A DNA stretch of 64,000 nucleotides from Erinaceus europaeus (lineage: Eukaryota; Chordata; Mammalia; Eulipotyphla; Erinaceidae), in contig NC_080164.1 in the NCBI RefSeq assembly GCF_950295315.1, positions 113,904,890 through 113,968,889 on the forward strand, in the 5' to 3' direction. The translations under genes and the position numbers were made by a program. The notes beneath the pieces were generated by a model. That model was not told the DNA's origin and searched no databases. It was given only the letters and a program-made list of their open reading frames with translations. Below, one piece after another: positions 11,393 through 23,025 of this stretch (position 1 is its first letter; each line of letters begins with the position of its first letter).

Positions 11393-11818
11393 TTGTGTAA
11401 CTTTATTTGACAATTAATATTTAGTTCTCATCCATATTGACTGTAGGTTTTTTTTTTTAAGTGGTGACAGCTACATAGGTAAACAGTGTATATAGTTTGT
11501 TTGGTGAATCTTCGTTCTCATTGTGTTTTCTGGACAACCAAACCCAGATGCGGTAGGGAATATTCCTTATTCTTTTGACCCAGACAGCTTTGTTGAGCCT
11601 GGTGTCAATGTGCACTTCTGGAGTGCCGATCTCCTTCATGGTAAATTTCCGGATCTCTTTGAGTTCCCAAGGAGCACATTTCTTTAAGCCCATGCTGTGG
11701 ATGCGCTTGTGAATGTTGATGGTATATTGCCATTTCACCACCTTGTTGATGGCAGAGCGGCCCTTCTTCTTGCCACCTTTCATTGCAGGAGCCATTCTGC
11801 CCAGCCTAGACAGGAAAA
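11393..11818 (-). pseudogene. RPL31P: Processed pseudogene of 60S ribosomal protein L31
   Basis: The minus strand carries an intronless copy of ribosomal protein L31, a component of the 60S subunit. The start codon lies at 11,795-11,793 and the first residues read [17 protein letters not shown]. The reading frame is open for about 112 codons through ...[16 protein letters not shown], with many substitutions against the mammalian protein (about 125 residues). An expanded A-tract at 11,449-11,459 then creates a stop and frameshift before the last dozen codons. The remaining C-terminal codons, a TAA and an AATAAA signal (plus-strand tttatt, 11,403-11,408) follow, so the mRNA 3' end is present. 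No introns, a 5'UTR remnant and embedding in L1 3'UTR sequence mark it as an L1-made retrocopy. No long poly(A) or convincing target duplication is visible. It is not expected to be functional. Confidence 0.93.
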
Positions 11819-12207
11819 AAAGCACTTCCCTATTCTTTGTCCTTCTGAGAGTATGAACCAAAGATTTCTGTGGGGTACAGAAAGTGGGAAGCCTGATTTC
11901 TCTAATTGCTTCTCCACAGGGCATTGACAAGTCAGTCCACACCTCCAGCCTGCCTTTATATTTCCCTAGTGAGGTAGGGCTCTGGGGAGGTGGGGTTCCA
12001 GGACACACTGGTGAGGTTGTCTGCCCAAGAAAGGCAGGTTGGCATCATGGGAGTATTTTTCAATTTCTGTCTGTGAGTGATATTATCCCATATTCATCCT
12101 TCTCTTTCTGACTTATCTCACTTAACATGATTTCTTCAAGTTCCATCTAAGATGAAATGAAGAAAGTGAAATCACCATTTTTAAATAGCTGAATATTGTT
12201 CCACTGT

Positions 12208-12262
<55 letters not shown>

Positions 12263-12385
12263 CTCAAAACTTTCTCAGCCACTCATCTGTTTTTGGACAC
12301 CCGAGTTGCTTCCACAAATTGTGCTGCTGTGAATGCTCTCTTCTTAAGACAGTTAAGGGGTGGAACTGTAGGTGATTATTCCTAA
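11819..12385 (-). mobile_element. L1 3'UTR and ORF2 end, antisense, with (AT)n
   Basis: Antisense L1: the 3'UTR block (gagagtatgaaccaaag... gacaagtcagtccacac...) followed by the ORF2 C-terminal region (tatctcacttaacatgatttcttcaag...; catctgtttttggacacccgagttgcttcc). A (TA)n microsatellite at 12,209-12,260 interrupts it. Confidence 0.85.
12209..12260. repeat. (AT)n microsatellite
   Basis: About 24 TA dinucleotides, grown from the 'gtatacatacat' part of the L1. Confidence 0.95.
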
Positions 12386-12954
12386 TGAAGTAATTAAGCA
12401 GGTGAAAAGACAACTACTGAATGGCTTTTCTCATGTGTAGAATATAGATAATTGAAACATGAACATACAAAAAAAAAAAGAATGAATTAGAAAGAAAATT
12501 GAGAAATAGTATGAAGGTTGAACAGAACTTGATGGTGGATATGGTGACCCTATAATCTTAGAAATCATTATTAAATCACTAAAAATGTGAAAAAATGTAA
12601 ATGACAGGAGAGAATGGTACTTTTAGGAATGATTGCAGCAATTCTGTTGCTAGATAAGGGATCTCATAAACTAGAGCTGACTGATGATTCACTAGCCTAA
12701 ATGAATTCTAAAAGCTATTTGGTTAGCTTATTCTATGCATAAATGATAACACTGAAAATATGAAATTTCATATAACAATCTGAATTTCTGCCTTGTCTCA
12801 CAGAAAAATGGTAACACTAGCACCTCACTCTGACATGGCAAAATCACATGGTCACCTGCTATTATGTCCCACAGACCCATTGTTCTCATCTCCCTTTTCT
12901 CTCTTGGTATGTTAAACTGAGATTGTATGCAGGTTTACATGAAACATGGCATAT
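12386..12954. other. Unique sequence, no gene seen
   Basis: AT-rich, with one 10-base A-tract at 12,469. No recognised feature. Confidence 0.45.
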
Positions 12955-13640
12955 TTAAAAAAATTTATTAGTGATTTAATATTGATTCACAAAATTTCAA
13001 GATAACAGGGATTCAACCCCACACTGTTCCCACCACCAGAGTTCTGTATCCTCAAACCCTTTATTGGAAGCTACAGCAATTCTCCCAAGATTGCAGATAT
13101 GGACTATTATTTATACAACTATCTGTCTGTATTTGTATATATTTGCCCATTTCTCAAGGTCCCATCTTCCTTTCCAAGTCACACATACACTTATTACTAT
13201 ATCCAAATGGCCCTCCTTTTTTCCTCTTCTCTCTCCAGGTCCTGATGGAGTTGGAGTTCAGAGCCTTCTGGTCATCTTCCCCCTATCACGTGTCCCCCTC
13301 AGACAGTAGAGGTCAAAAATATTTTTGGGGATACAGATGGTGAGAGTTCTGGCTTCTGCGAGTGCTTCTCGGCTGGACACGAGCATTGGTAGGTTGATCC
13401 ATACCCCCAGCCTGTTTCTGTCTTTCCTTAGTGAGATAGAGCTCTGGTTAGGTGAGTTTCCAGGACACATTCGTGAGATTGTCTGCGCAGGGAAATCAGG
13501 ATGAAATCATAGTAGTATTTGGAAACTTGATGACTGAAAGGCAGCAAGATACAAAGTGGGACAAAATGATTAATGAATAGAAACCAAAAAGTATGAACAG
13601 AGCAGATGAGAATAGGGATATTAGGGTGGAAGGAAGATAG
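12955..13640 (-). mobile_element. L1 3' end, antisense
   Basis: A-rich terminus at the left (aaaaaaatttattagtgatttaat), then ccaccaccagagttctgtatcc and the long 3'UTR variant containing 'ctccaggtcctgatggagttggagttcagagcc'. That phrase reappears in sense at 62,740. It ends in the gttgatccatacccccagcctg block and flanking decayed sequence. The right edge is uncertain. Confidence 0.8.
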
Positions 13641-13724
13641 GAAGTCCATTTTTAAGTCTGATCACAGAGGACTATTATGTGTTTCACTTTGAGTTACATA
13701 AATAGCCTCTTGTTTATGTACACC

Positions 13725-13804
13725 TGTACCCACTACCCTAAACCCTAGCCTGTGTATCTACAACTGTACCCACTACCCTAAACCCTAGCCTATGTATCTA
13801 TAAC
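13725..13804. repeat. Two 40-bp tandem units with ccctaaaccctag core
   Basis: Units 13,725-13,764 and 13,765-13,804 differ at only two or three bases and share cactaccctaaaccctagcc. The telomere-like ccctaaa motif occurs once per unit, so this is a local duplication rather than telomeric DNA. Confidence 0.9.
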
Positions 13805-14946
13805 TTTGTGAGATACTGTGATACCTAATACCTAGGCACATTCTTTAATGAAAGGTTTCCTTAATTTCATCATAATCTCAAAGAAGGATATGAACCTAGA
13901 TAGGCTAAAACTAGTTAATTTCAGTAAAAATTCATATAAGAGAATTCTAATGTACAAAGTGTAATTAATGCACATAGATATCACAAAGTCACAACTGAGT
14001 TGAAGTCTACTATTTGTCACTGACTGTCGGTGTTTGGTGGGAAATCAGGTGGTTTTTCTGAGTGGTGCATACAGCTTTTTATCTTTTTATGGTTAATGTG
14101 ACTTAAAATATATAGTGATTCACAATAGTAAATATTTCCTGAGAGTACCTTTGTGAGTGGAGATGACTGAGATTAGGAAAATATAGTACTATAAAAGAAC
14201 TCAAGTCCATTGTAAATAATTATTTAAATTACAAATGAACTTTGTAATTTCCATTTTCCTGAATTTCACTTTGGTTCCAGATAGTGGCAGGTTTTTGTTT
14301 GGTTGGTTGGTGTGGTTTGGTTTGGTTTCTTTCTTTTTTTCTTTCTCTCTTTCTTTCTTTTTTTTTCTTGCTAGTCATTCCATTCATCCTATTTTATTAT
14401 CATTTAAAAATTCCTTTTAGACATGAGAATATATTGACTTACTGTGTTTTATCATTGCTTCTTTGATAAACAGAAAATTCCCTTCTACTCTCTGTCTCTG
14501 AAGATATTAAAAATTGAGGAGTGTCAATAATGTAAACTTAAAGTGCATTTGACTTGCCCGGTATTGATGTAAGTTACATGATACTGAAAAGACAAACTGT
14601 ATTCTTTGTTTTCTGAGAGTTCTGCTTACTAGGGATCTATAATCAAATTGATATGTAGTAATGACTGAAGACTTAGAATCTGTTTTTTCATTCCTACTTG
14701 CAGGTAGGCACATTCTAAGTAGTAGATAAGAAAATTGGTTTCTACTTGAAAGAAAGAATTACTAAACACATCCCCAGTAACTTGTCTCATCATTATAATA
14801 TCTTTATTGCTATAAAATTCATTTTATATTAAGGCAGGACCCATTTTATGAAACAATATGAAACAATTCTCATTTTCTTATCCATTTATACAGATTCGAT
14901 TTAATCCTGTCATATCATTTACTTAGGTAAAAAGAAACAAAAAAAT
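13805..14946. other. Unique sequence with a simple T-rich repeat
   Basis: No gene recognised. A (GGTTT)n/(CTTT)n low-complexity stretch lies at about 14,298-14,370. Confidence 0.5.
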
Positions 14947-15282
14947 GGGGGTTGGGTGGTAGCACAGCGGGTTAAGCGCACGTGGCGCAAAGCGCAAGGA
15001 CAGGCATAGGACCCTGGTTCAAGCCTCTGGCTCCCCAACTGCAGGGGGGTTGCTTCACAACTGGTGAAGCAGGTCTGCAGGTGTCTATCTTTCTCTCCCC
15101 ACCTCCTGTCTTCCCTATCTCTCTCAATTTCTCTCTGTCCTATCCAATAACAACATCAATGGCAACAACAGTAATGACAACAACAAGGACAACAAAATGG
15201 GGAAAAAATGGCCTCCAGGAGCAGTGGGTTCTTAGTGTAGGCACTGAACCCCAGCAAATAACCCTGGAGGCAAAAAAAAAAT
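14947..15282 (+). mobile_element. tRNA-derived SINE, long variant, well preserved
   Basis: Sense SINE whose A-box region reads tagcacagcgg and B-box ggttcaagcc. The body is complete through the 3' module (ggcctccaggagcagtggg... ccccagcaaataaccctgg) and it ends in an A-tract. Confidence 0.93.
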
Positions 15283-15480
15283 AGTAGGAGACCTGGCAGT
15301 GGTATACATGCTATCATGCACAACGACCTAGGTTTAAGCCCCCTAGTCTCTACCTTCAGGTAAGAAGCTTCATAAGTGCTAAAGTAGTGCTGAACGTATC
15401 TCTCTGCCTCTATCTACCTGTCTATCTCCTCTTCCCTCTCAATGCCTATCTGTCTTATCTGATTGTATTTACATTTTTAA
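15283..15480 (+). mobile_element. Older tRNA-derived SINE in tandem with the previous one
   Basis: Second sense SINE immediately downstream (gacctggcagtggtatacatgc... aggtttaagccccctagtc ... ctctcaatgcctatctgtc). The head and B-box are more diverged than in its neighbour, so it was probably the landing site of the younger copy's A-rich tail. Confidence 0.8.
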
Positions 15481-16570
15481 AAAAAATTTTATTTATAAAA
15501 AGGAAACACTGACAAAAACCAGAGGACAAGAGGGGTACAACTCCACACAATTCCTACCACTAGAACTCCGTATCCCATCCTATCCCCTGATAGCTTTCCT
15601 ATTCTTTATCCCTCTGGGAGTATGGACCCAGGGTCATTATGGGATGCAGAAGGTGGAAGGTCTGGCTTCTGTAGTTGCTTCCCTGCTGACATGGGCATTG
15701 ACAGGTCAATCCATACTCCCAGCCTGTCTCTCTCTTTCCCTAGTGGGGCGGTGCTCTGGGGAAGCAGGGCTCCAAGACTGCCCAGAGGAGTCTGCTTGGC
15801 ATCATGGTAGCATCTGGGACCTGGTGGCTGAAAACAGAGTTAAGATATAAAGCCAAACAAATTGTTGACTAATCATTAACCTAAAGGTTGGAATATTGCA
15901 GATGAAGATTTGGGTGTCTCCATTTTGTAGATAGCTATTTTATTTTGTAGATTGACTATTTTAGTTACATTCCAAAGGGTCCATGGCTATACTAGTTTTT
16001 TGTTTGTTTGTTTTTTCCTGAGTCTGACATCTGATATGCAGGTGGACCCAAGTTAGTGTCTGGGGAGATGATGCCATGGCTGGAAAAAGGGCTAGAAACC
16101 TGGATCAGGGAAGAGAATAGCTTCCAAATATGGGAAAGGTATATAAATATTGTTGACTGTAAATCCCATTGATTTGATCTGGGGCCCATATTCAGTTTAG
16201 AAGCATATGTAACCTCTGCATCCCTGTAGGTCTGAGCTCACATTCTGTGGTGATGAGTAGGATCATTCCAAGTAGCCCCAATTTCAGGACCCATCTTCCT
16301 TAAGTGGTAGATATAGCATGTTATTCCATCCCTTTGGAGGATGGAATCTTCTCTACCGTTGTTAATCCACATTGAGGGCAAGGTCCTATGGGGGCCCATA
16401 AAGGCATCTATTGTATTGTTCCTGATGGAGATGACCAGTGACAATGGAGAGAGGGATCGATTTGAGGTCTAGGACTATCCTGTCTGTTTAGGAATCTCAG
16501 GAATCCCCGACTAGGGCCTGAGATGATGGGGTGGCCTGATGGTGACTAAAGAGTCATCAATAAAGTATTT
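15481..16570 (-). mobile_element. L1 3'UTR, antisense, about 1.1 kb
   Basis: A-rich terminus at the left, then the conserved terminal block (gaggggtacaactccacac, ctctgggagtatggaccc, cagaaggtggaaggtctgg). An extended 3'UTR follows up to about 16,570. It is the longest copy in this window of the 3'UTR subfamily also seen at 1,446-2,232. Confidence 0.82.
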
Positions 16571-16612
16571 TAAAAGATTGAACTAGAAATTCCTTAAGTT
16601 AATTTTTTTTCT

Positions 16613-16762
16613 GTGGTCTGGGTGGTGGCACAGTGATAAAGCTTTGGACTCTCGATCATGAGGTCCCAAGTTCTATCCCTGGCAGCACATGTGCCAGAGT
16701 GATATCTGGTTCTTTCTCTCTCCTCCTATCTTTCTCATAAATAAAATCTTAAAAAAAAATTT
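16613..16762 (+). mobile_element. Short SINE of another tRNA-derived family
   Basis: Reads 'gtctgggtggtggcacagtgataaagctttggactctcgatcatgaggtcccaagttctatcc', a complete tRNA-like head with A-box and B-box, then the gcacatgtgccagagtgatatctgg body and a taaataaaatctt plus A tail. The anticodon-loop-like sequence and body differ from the main SINE. Confidence 0.75.
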
Positions 16763-18832
16763 TTCTTGACTTTTTTTTCTAACTTTAATGTCATTTTATT
16801 GAGGAAGTATTGATTTTTGTTGCCAAAAGGGTATATTTTTACATCTCTCCAAGATAAGCATTAGTACATTTATTTCACCCTCACCCTAAGCCATCATCTT
16901 ATTTCACCACAAGGACTTAGGGCCCCAACCTCCCCTGGTGTTATTCCCTTCCCCTTTCTGGGGAATAAGTATTTTAAAGAATTAGAAATCCAAATGAATA
17001 AAATATAAGATGCCAACTAGCTGCTTTACTGGTAATATTTCTCATGATTTCGAACACAACAAGTCAAAATCTCGAAAGATATTTATTACTAGTTTGAAGT
17101 TACGTAAAACAACAGCATGACTTGGATGTGGTATGATTGAGTTTTCTTGGAGATCGCTAATTTAGTTTTATGGTGAATTTGGTGATGGAAGTTGTCAAGT
17201 AAAAATAAAGCAGTCTATTAATTCCTGCTAAGTTTCCTAAACTTATTTTGTAAGCTGGCGCTTATGACCCTTGGGTATTTACACAGAAATTGTTGCTATA
17301 TCTCTGAAAAAAATTGCCACTCTAATACTCAGAAAAATTATTAAATTGGAGTGTATTCTGCTAATAATACACTTCTCTTCAATTTTACAATACTGACTGA
17401 AATATGGCAGGACATTAGTAGTAGTCATCAGAGTGGTGCCCCTCAATGGTCAGCTATTGAGACACCTGGTGGCATTATCTACTCTTGATTTACACAGGCC
17501 ACTTAATATATTTCATCAAACGTAAGACTTCATTAGTTCTAAGACCCACTAATATTTTATAATCTATTAGGAAATAAAAAGTGCAGCCAGGAAAGCTAAG
17601 ACCCACCACTGGTTATAAAACATTTTTTGATTTCAATCAGAGATGTTCAAATATGAAAAGAAAACAAAGAATAAGAAAACATACCAGCTTTAGTTTTAAG
17701 CTTTAAGCTCTTCTCTCTCTCTCTCTCTCTCAAGCTGTTCAACTTTGGAAAATGGTAATATGGCCATGTTTATTTAGTATAACTGGTGATTGAATGCTTG
17801 TGTTGTTAACATGAAAAATAATGTCAGTTATGAATAGAAAGCTTACAACTACAGTTAGGTCAATGTAACAGGACATTCTGAACACTAAACCTTATTTCCA
17901 TGTTAAGTCTGAGTTGTTCAAAGACTCTGGAGCTATTTTGAGGACTCTATATCTGTCCACAGTCTTGAATGCTGGCAAGATTATACAGCAAGCCATGCTA
18001 TGTGTGCATGCTGCATCTCTAAAGGATGGGAAGTGATGGCCTTGACAGTGTTTTGTGTACACACAGACGTTCTATATCTAGCATCTGTTTAAAAAGCCTT
18101 CGTTACATCACAGGCAATTTTAGACATTTAATCTTATAATGTCTACCACCAATGGTGTAGTCTATTTTACAACTAGGCTTAAGGAAATTGTTATTTGTTT
18201 GGGCTGGCAACTAGAGCTAGTAAAACCGAGACTGAAAACCATTTCTGTCACTGTTTATGTAGCCACTACGATGCCTTACCCAGACACAATATATTTGTAT
18301 TTTGTTTTCATGTTTTGCTACATAGTTCTAGTCATTTTATTTTACTCAAATTTCAGAAATTTTAGTAGTCTAACCTTCCACCCCATTTTGCCACACACCA
18401 CATAGATAAGAAAATACAGAAACAGAGGACAAGAATGAGAGAAGGATAGGAGATGAATGTGTCTGCATCACTAAATGATTTTAACAATAAACTGGAAACT
18501 GGCTGCTTTTAAGTATGCTTATACTGCTCCTGATTTTGTTTTGATTATGTTCTTATGATGCACAAAATTTAAAGACTTAAGTGTCAGATTTGAAGCTATA
18601 AAACTCCTACTAGGAAACATAGACAATAAGTCCTCGACAGAGGTCACAGTGACAATGGGGCAGAGTTAATAAGACTGTATTTCATATTTGAGAGTTGCTG
18701 AAAGTAAGTTTTTAAAGTTCTCATCACAAGAAAACATTGTAGTGCTTTGTGGCGATGAATGCTAATTAGACTTGTCAAACTCGTTTTGCATTATATGCGA
18801 CTATTTGCATCGCTGTGTTGTATATCTGATGT
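16763..18832. other. Unique sequence, no gene seen
   Basis: Two kilobases of mostly single-copy AT-rich DNA, with a (TC)n tract at 17,711-17,730. A sequence like a CTCF core (cacctggtggca, 17,463-17,474) is present but unsupported. It ends at the ERV target duplication GATGT (18,833-18,837). Confidence 0.5.
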
Positions 18833-18837
18833 GATGT

Positions 18838-19422
18838 TGTTAGCGAGCATAAATCAAACCACCATCCACTGTAAGGAAGCAAAGATGTTTATTGACGAAT
18901 TGCAATCCGGGCCGAGATGGTGACTGGTGTTAGTCTACCGAGCTCGACCCCGAACAGGGCTCAAACCATACAATTTATAGGAATTCAGACTACACTCAGG
19001 GAGGGGGAGCACATCACCTTATCAACCTACATCCAATAACGGGCTATAGCAAACACAAGATCCAATCATTTCAAACTTAGCAAAAGCATGATCCATTCAA
19101 AGCAAAGCGCGGGCTAGTTTCAAATATAGTAAGATCACACAACCAATAGAATTCAACCAGGCAGGGTCACCACATCCTCCTGCCATTGGCTATGACCACC
19201 CATCCGGTAGACAGCACACCACAAAGTCTGTTCAAAGGTCCTGATAAGGCTTGTCCCCAGGCAGGGTCTTTCGAACAATGGGTGGCCTTCACTGATTAGG
19301 TCCTGCTTATTCAAGGGGGAAGGGGCAAGGAATTTTACACCTCATACTACAAGCAACTCATACTAAAAGCACTTAACAAACAACTGCATAAAAAGGGAAT
19401 TTCAAGGCTACTGCCTTTTACA
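18838..19422 (-). repeat. 3' LTR of the class I ERV
   Basis: TG...CA bounded, 585 bp. On the minus strand U3 carries a CCAAT box (plus attgg 19,185-19,189) and a TATAAA box (plus tttata 18,974-18,979). A polyadenylation signal AATAAA follows (plus tttatt 18,888-18,893). The TATA-to-AATAAA distance is about 85 bp, as expected for a short R. Confidence 0.96.
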
Positions 19423-19436
19423 TTCCCCACTTGTCT
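19423..19436 (-). promoter_or_regulatory. Polypurine tract of the class I ERV
   Basis: Minus strand reads AAGACAAGTGGGGAA directly before the TG of the 3' LTR, the expected position for plus-strand DNA priming. Confidence 0.75.
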
Positions 19437-19439
19437 TAG

Positions 19440-20010
19440 CCGAGAATCAAATCTTTGATTCATCTTCATCTTTTTTTTCTTTTGGGTCAGTGGGATCAGC
19501 AACTGTCCTCTTCAAAGGAGTGTGATGAATCTAGTGCCACTTTCCGGCAACCTTTGCAGCAGTTGGTGTACTCAGGATCACAATATAAGGTCTTTCTCAC
19601 TGGGTGTGCCTTGTGGAGCAGGCAGCAGGTGACAGGGTCCTTCCCAAAGGCTTGTAGCACAGCATTCTAATTGTCCTGCAATATAGGCTGGAGATCTGTA
19701 AAAACTTGGTAACAGTTGTGGGATAGATCAGAGACAAGAGCATCACAGATCATGACAGCAGCAGTCTGCCAAAAACCATTTCAAAGGGAGACAGTTTGTT
19801 TACAATGGGAAACAGTGTACTCTCAGAAGGGCCTGAGCCAGGAGCGATACCCATCCCCTGCCAGTTTCAAGGGTTAATTTAGTTAAAGTCTCCTTTAAGG
19901 TCTAATTTATCTCTCTACCTGCCCAGGGATATGGGACTCGTTAGCATAATGAAATTCCCAATTTGTTCCCATTTCTCGGGCCACTAACCGAGACACAAAA
20001 ACAGTGAATG
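19440..20010 (-). pseudogene. Degenerate integrase C-terminal region of ERV pol
   Basis: In one minus-strand frame around 20,000-19,900 the translation contains WEFHYANESHIPGQVER followed by a stop. This has the look of the catalytic-core end of gammaretroviral integrases, where a conserved G-x-V-E-R follows. The downstream frames to about 19,440 are broken by several stops and keep only short resemblances to the C-terminal DNA-binding region. It cannot make integrase. There is no space for env before the polypurine tract. Confidence 0.7.
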
Positions 20011-20319
20011 TCTGCTTACCAGAACCAATGGTGAGAGGGAACTCTCCACCTGGGCACTGTTTTATCTAAAATTTTCTTGCTCACCATCTATGCCCCCTCA
20101 GACTTTATTGGTTAAACCTCTACCCAACTTGAAAATGTGTCTATAAATATCAGCAAGTACTTATACCCAAAAGTCTCTGATTTTACTTCTGTAAAATCTA
20201 TTTAGTCTCTAGTCCTAATCTCTTGCCCATCTTATTTCTCCTTACTGTATCCAGGGTCCTTTGGAAGCAGGGAGCCTAGTAGAATCAATGTCAAGGCTGG
20301 CCCTGCTTGTTGTGTAGCT

Positions 20320-20800
20320 GCACAAGTGGCTTCATCTGCCCTCTAGTTTCTTTTCTGATGTCCGGAACAATGGGTCACGGCTGCTTCTTGCAGGGTCCAT
20401 GCAGCCTCCAGTAGGTTCTTTTGCTGGATCATCTTCCCGGTGGGAGTCAGGAATCTTCTCTCCCCACATGCTCCATGCACACACCATGTAGCAAAGGCAT
20501 ACCTCTTGGCAGTCATGCATTTGTAGGGAGCCTCAGGATCCGTCTCCAACATCAAGGTGGCAGGGTTCAGGCTGGTGGCAGCACTGAATTTCACTCATGG
20601 CTGGTCTAGGAACAGAACTTGGTAGCAGGTTAGGTGGGCATTGGACTTGCCCCAGTGATGGCTTGTCTGCTTTCCTTACCAGCTGTGCCACAGGTGCTAT
20701 TGTCCTCAGGCATTTTGTCCATCCAGCAGCTACAGGGTCCAATATTTGACAAATAGGCAACGGGTCTGTGCCATGGCCCAAGGTTTTTGGGTCAGCACTC
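20320..20800 (-). pseudogene. Degenerate RT-connection and RNase H region of ERV pol
   Basis: Two overlapping minus-strand frames keep recognisable gammaretroviral pol pieces. At 20,781-20,660 a stretch reads ILDPVAAGWTKCLRTIAPVA, as in the connection subdomain. At 20,594-20,343 a frame carries LNPATLM and then RYAFAT and HCSGHQK, the latter two from the second half of RNase H. The part of RNase H expected between LNPATLM and RYAFAT, with the first catalytic acidic residues, is missing, so this is an internal deletion. The frames are also shifted relative to each other. This supports class I affiliation and shows that the copy cannot encode its own polymerase. Confidence 0.85.
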
Positions 20801-22700
20801 CCCGGCTTATGCCTTTAAGTTCATCCACCAGCAGTCTAAATGGCTTGTTGATAAAACAGCCTTTCTTCCAGTGTCCTTTTTCTTTGCAGTAACATCACTG
20901 ATCTTTCTCTACCCTTAGCCCCAATTTTCTGACTTTCCTTTTCCCTCTGGGCACGGCCCCAACTTTCTCTTTCTTTCTTTCTTTCTTTCTTCCTTCCTTC
21001 CTTTCTTTCTTTCCAAAGTCTAATGTCAAAACATTTACCAACTTCTTAAAAACCCTCTGAGCAATCTCTCAGCTTTTCTTTAAAATCTTTCTGTCTTCTG
21101 TAACTTTTTTCTAACACCTGGGGCAGATTTGAGCAACAAAACGCCAAATTTAGTGTCATTCTATTTACCTTAGAGAAATTTGTGGGCCATTTTACTGCCT
21201 CTTGGAGACCCCTAAGAGAACCTGGCAGTATGATTGAAGGGGTATCACTGCCGTACTCGTACATTTGTAACCAGTAAGACATACACAAAACCAGATTAAG
21301 AGCTTACCAAAACTGACAATCTAATGACCAGAATTTGCCTATACATCTCTATGTAATTTTAGAAGGTCTTTTTAACAAACAGATATACCAGTATAGTATA
21401 TAAAGTCAATATCTAATGTGTTGACATAATAAAATGATCACCATTTTTTAGCATTATTTTAAACTGCTTGGACAATTTAAGCGCAATATCAAAACAGTTT
21501 TTGTTAAGATCTTTACTCATCACAAAGCTATCATGAATAAGTGTAGATATAAAACTCTTAATAGATTTTACCCCTTAGAACTCTAATATGGCAACTTAAA
21601 AGGCTAAAATAAACCTCATAACTTAAATATTCAAAATAATAATTTTGTTAAATCAGGATTTGCCAAAACAAATCTTCTATCAGACCAAAAATACCATTTG
21701 TCAAGAATAAATCTCTGACAGTGTCTTAAAACAAACCAGATAATTTCTAAAAGCAGAAAGATATAAAGAGGAAAACCAGAGCAAAAGCTTCAGGCTAGAA
21801 AATCATTAATATAACCACTGTGTTATTTTTCACTCACCTAAGCCAGTTCTACTTCTTTAGTTGAGAAGGTATTTTAAAACGTTTACATGTCAATAACCTT
21901 CCTGCCATTTTTCACACAAGAGATAGAGACACATCTTCAGTGTGTGATACCTAACTTGAGAGACTCTGTTTGAATTTTAAAGAGCATACATTTAAAAGCT
22001 ATTTTTTTAACCTCCTGTAGCAATTTCCATAACCAGGATCTCTAAACCAAATTCAGTTTAACTAAATTTTTCTTTAAACTTTAAACAAACTCTAATTACT
22101 TAGAGAGTTAACACATACTAGTGACTTCTCAAAGCATTTTCAATGTCAGACAAATGCCAAATTTGCTGTGGACCAATATCTATAAAATAGATCATTTGCA
22201 TGTCAATTTGGAGAAGATGAATTGTCACATTAAATACTTAAGACTTTAAATCTTTAGCTGTCTTAGCAAATTAATTTTTACCCTTATATTACCACATAAG
22301 AACTGTATTGAAAACTCTTTTTTAAAGAACTTTGATAAGAATGCAGCTTTAAAGTTACTTACACTTTTAACCTTAAGATTAACGTTTCTTAGGCCACAAA
22401 AACAAACCTAAAACACACATATAAACATGTAAGACATCTCATAGCCACCTTTTTATCATTTATATATCTGGGCTGATTGCTTAGGGGAAAAGAGCAGCTT
22501 TTAACCAGTACAGACACATCTTAGCAACATACCTGGTCAAACACAAATTTAGATCTGCACTCACACAATTTTTCAAGATGAAACATCTCACATTTATATA
22601 CTAAGATTTTTCTTTTATCCAATAGTTCCTAGGACAACCTTAACTAGCCCTAAATAAACAAAGAGGAAGAAACAAATTCTTTCAGCTTCTCTCCACGAGG
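20801..22700 (-). other. AT-rich non-coding interior of the class I ERV
   Basis: No open frame of note. A CTTT/CCTT microsatellite lies at 20,968-21,014. From about 21,830 to 22,570 the sequence is collinearly similar to the interior of the betaretrovirus-like element at 33,750-34,085; for example ttgaaaactcttttttaaag versus ttgaaaacctttttcattta, and acacaaatttagatctgcac versus aaacacgaatttagatatgt. It occupies the place where most of gag, pro and RT would be. Confidence 0.7.
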
Positions 22701-23025
22701 AGCCCAAGAGGACCAAGGACAGTTTTTAGACAGTTCCAGTCAGCTCCGGGGGCATGGGTAAAGCCACACACATGCTAGCACTATCACCCATCTGCACCCA
22801 TGGGCCCGTCCCAGGTCACAGCCACACCGAGGCAGGGCGGGGTGTCACCCCTGCACTAGAGCTGCTGCCTGGCCCGGCTCCAGGCCCCTGCTGTGACCAG
22901 CCAGCCTGACTCCTGTGAGGGCGGGGTGGCACCCTCAGGGTCCTGCCTGGACTAGCCTGAGGACATGGTTCTGCTACTCAGGCTTAAAAGAGAGACAAAG
23001 ACAAGGCAAAATTCAGCTGGCAACT

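Noticed and set aside
11457..12008. 183-codon frame as a functional RPL31-like gene
   Set aside because: Its first ~70 codons are L1 3'UTR. The RPL31 part is intronless, substituted and frameshifted before its C-terminus.
13725..13804. Interstitial telomere sequence
   Set aside because: The ccctaaa motif occurs once per 40-bp unit in only two units, so it is a small tandem duplication.
16613..16680. Genuine tRNA gene
   Set aside because: The tRNA-like head is followed by a SINE body and A-rich tail, and the cloverleaf is not intact; it is a SINE promoter region.
17450..17480. CTCF-like site
   Set aside because: Matches only the core (acctggtggca); such matches are frequent by chance and there is no supporting context.
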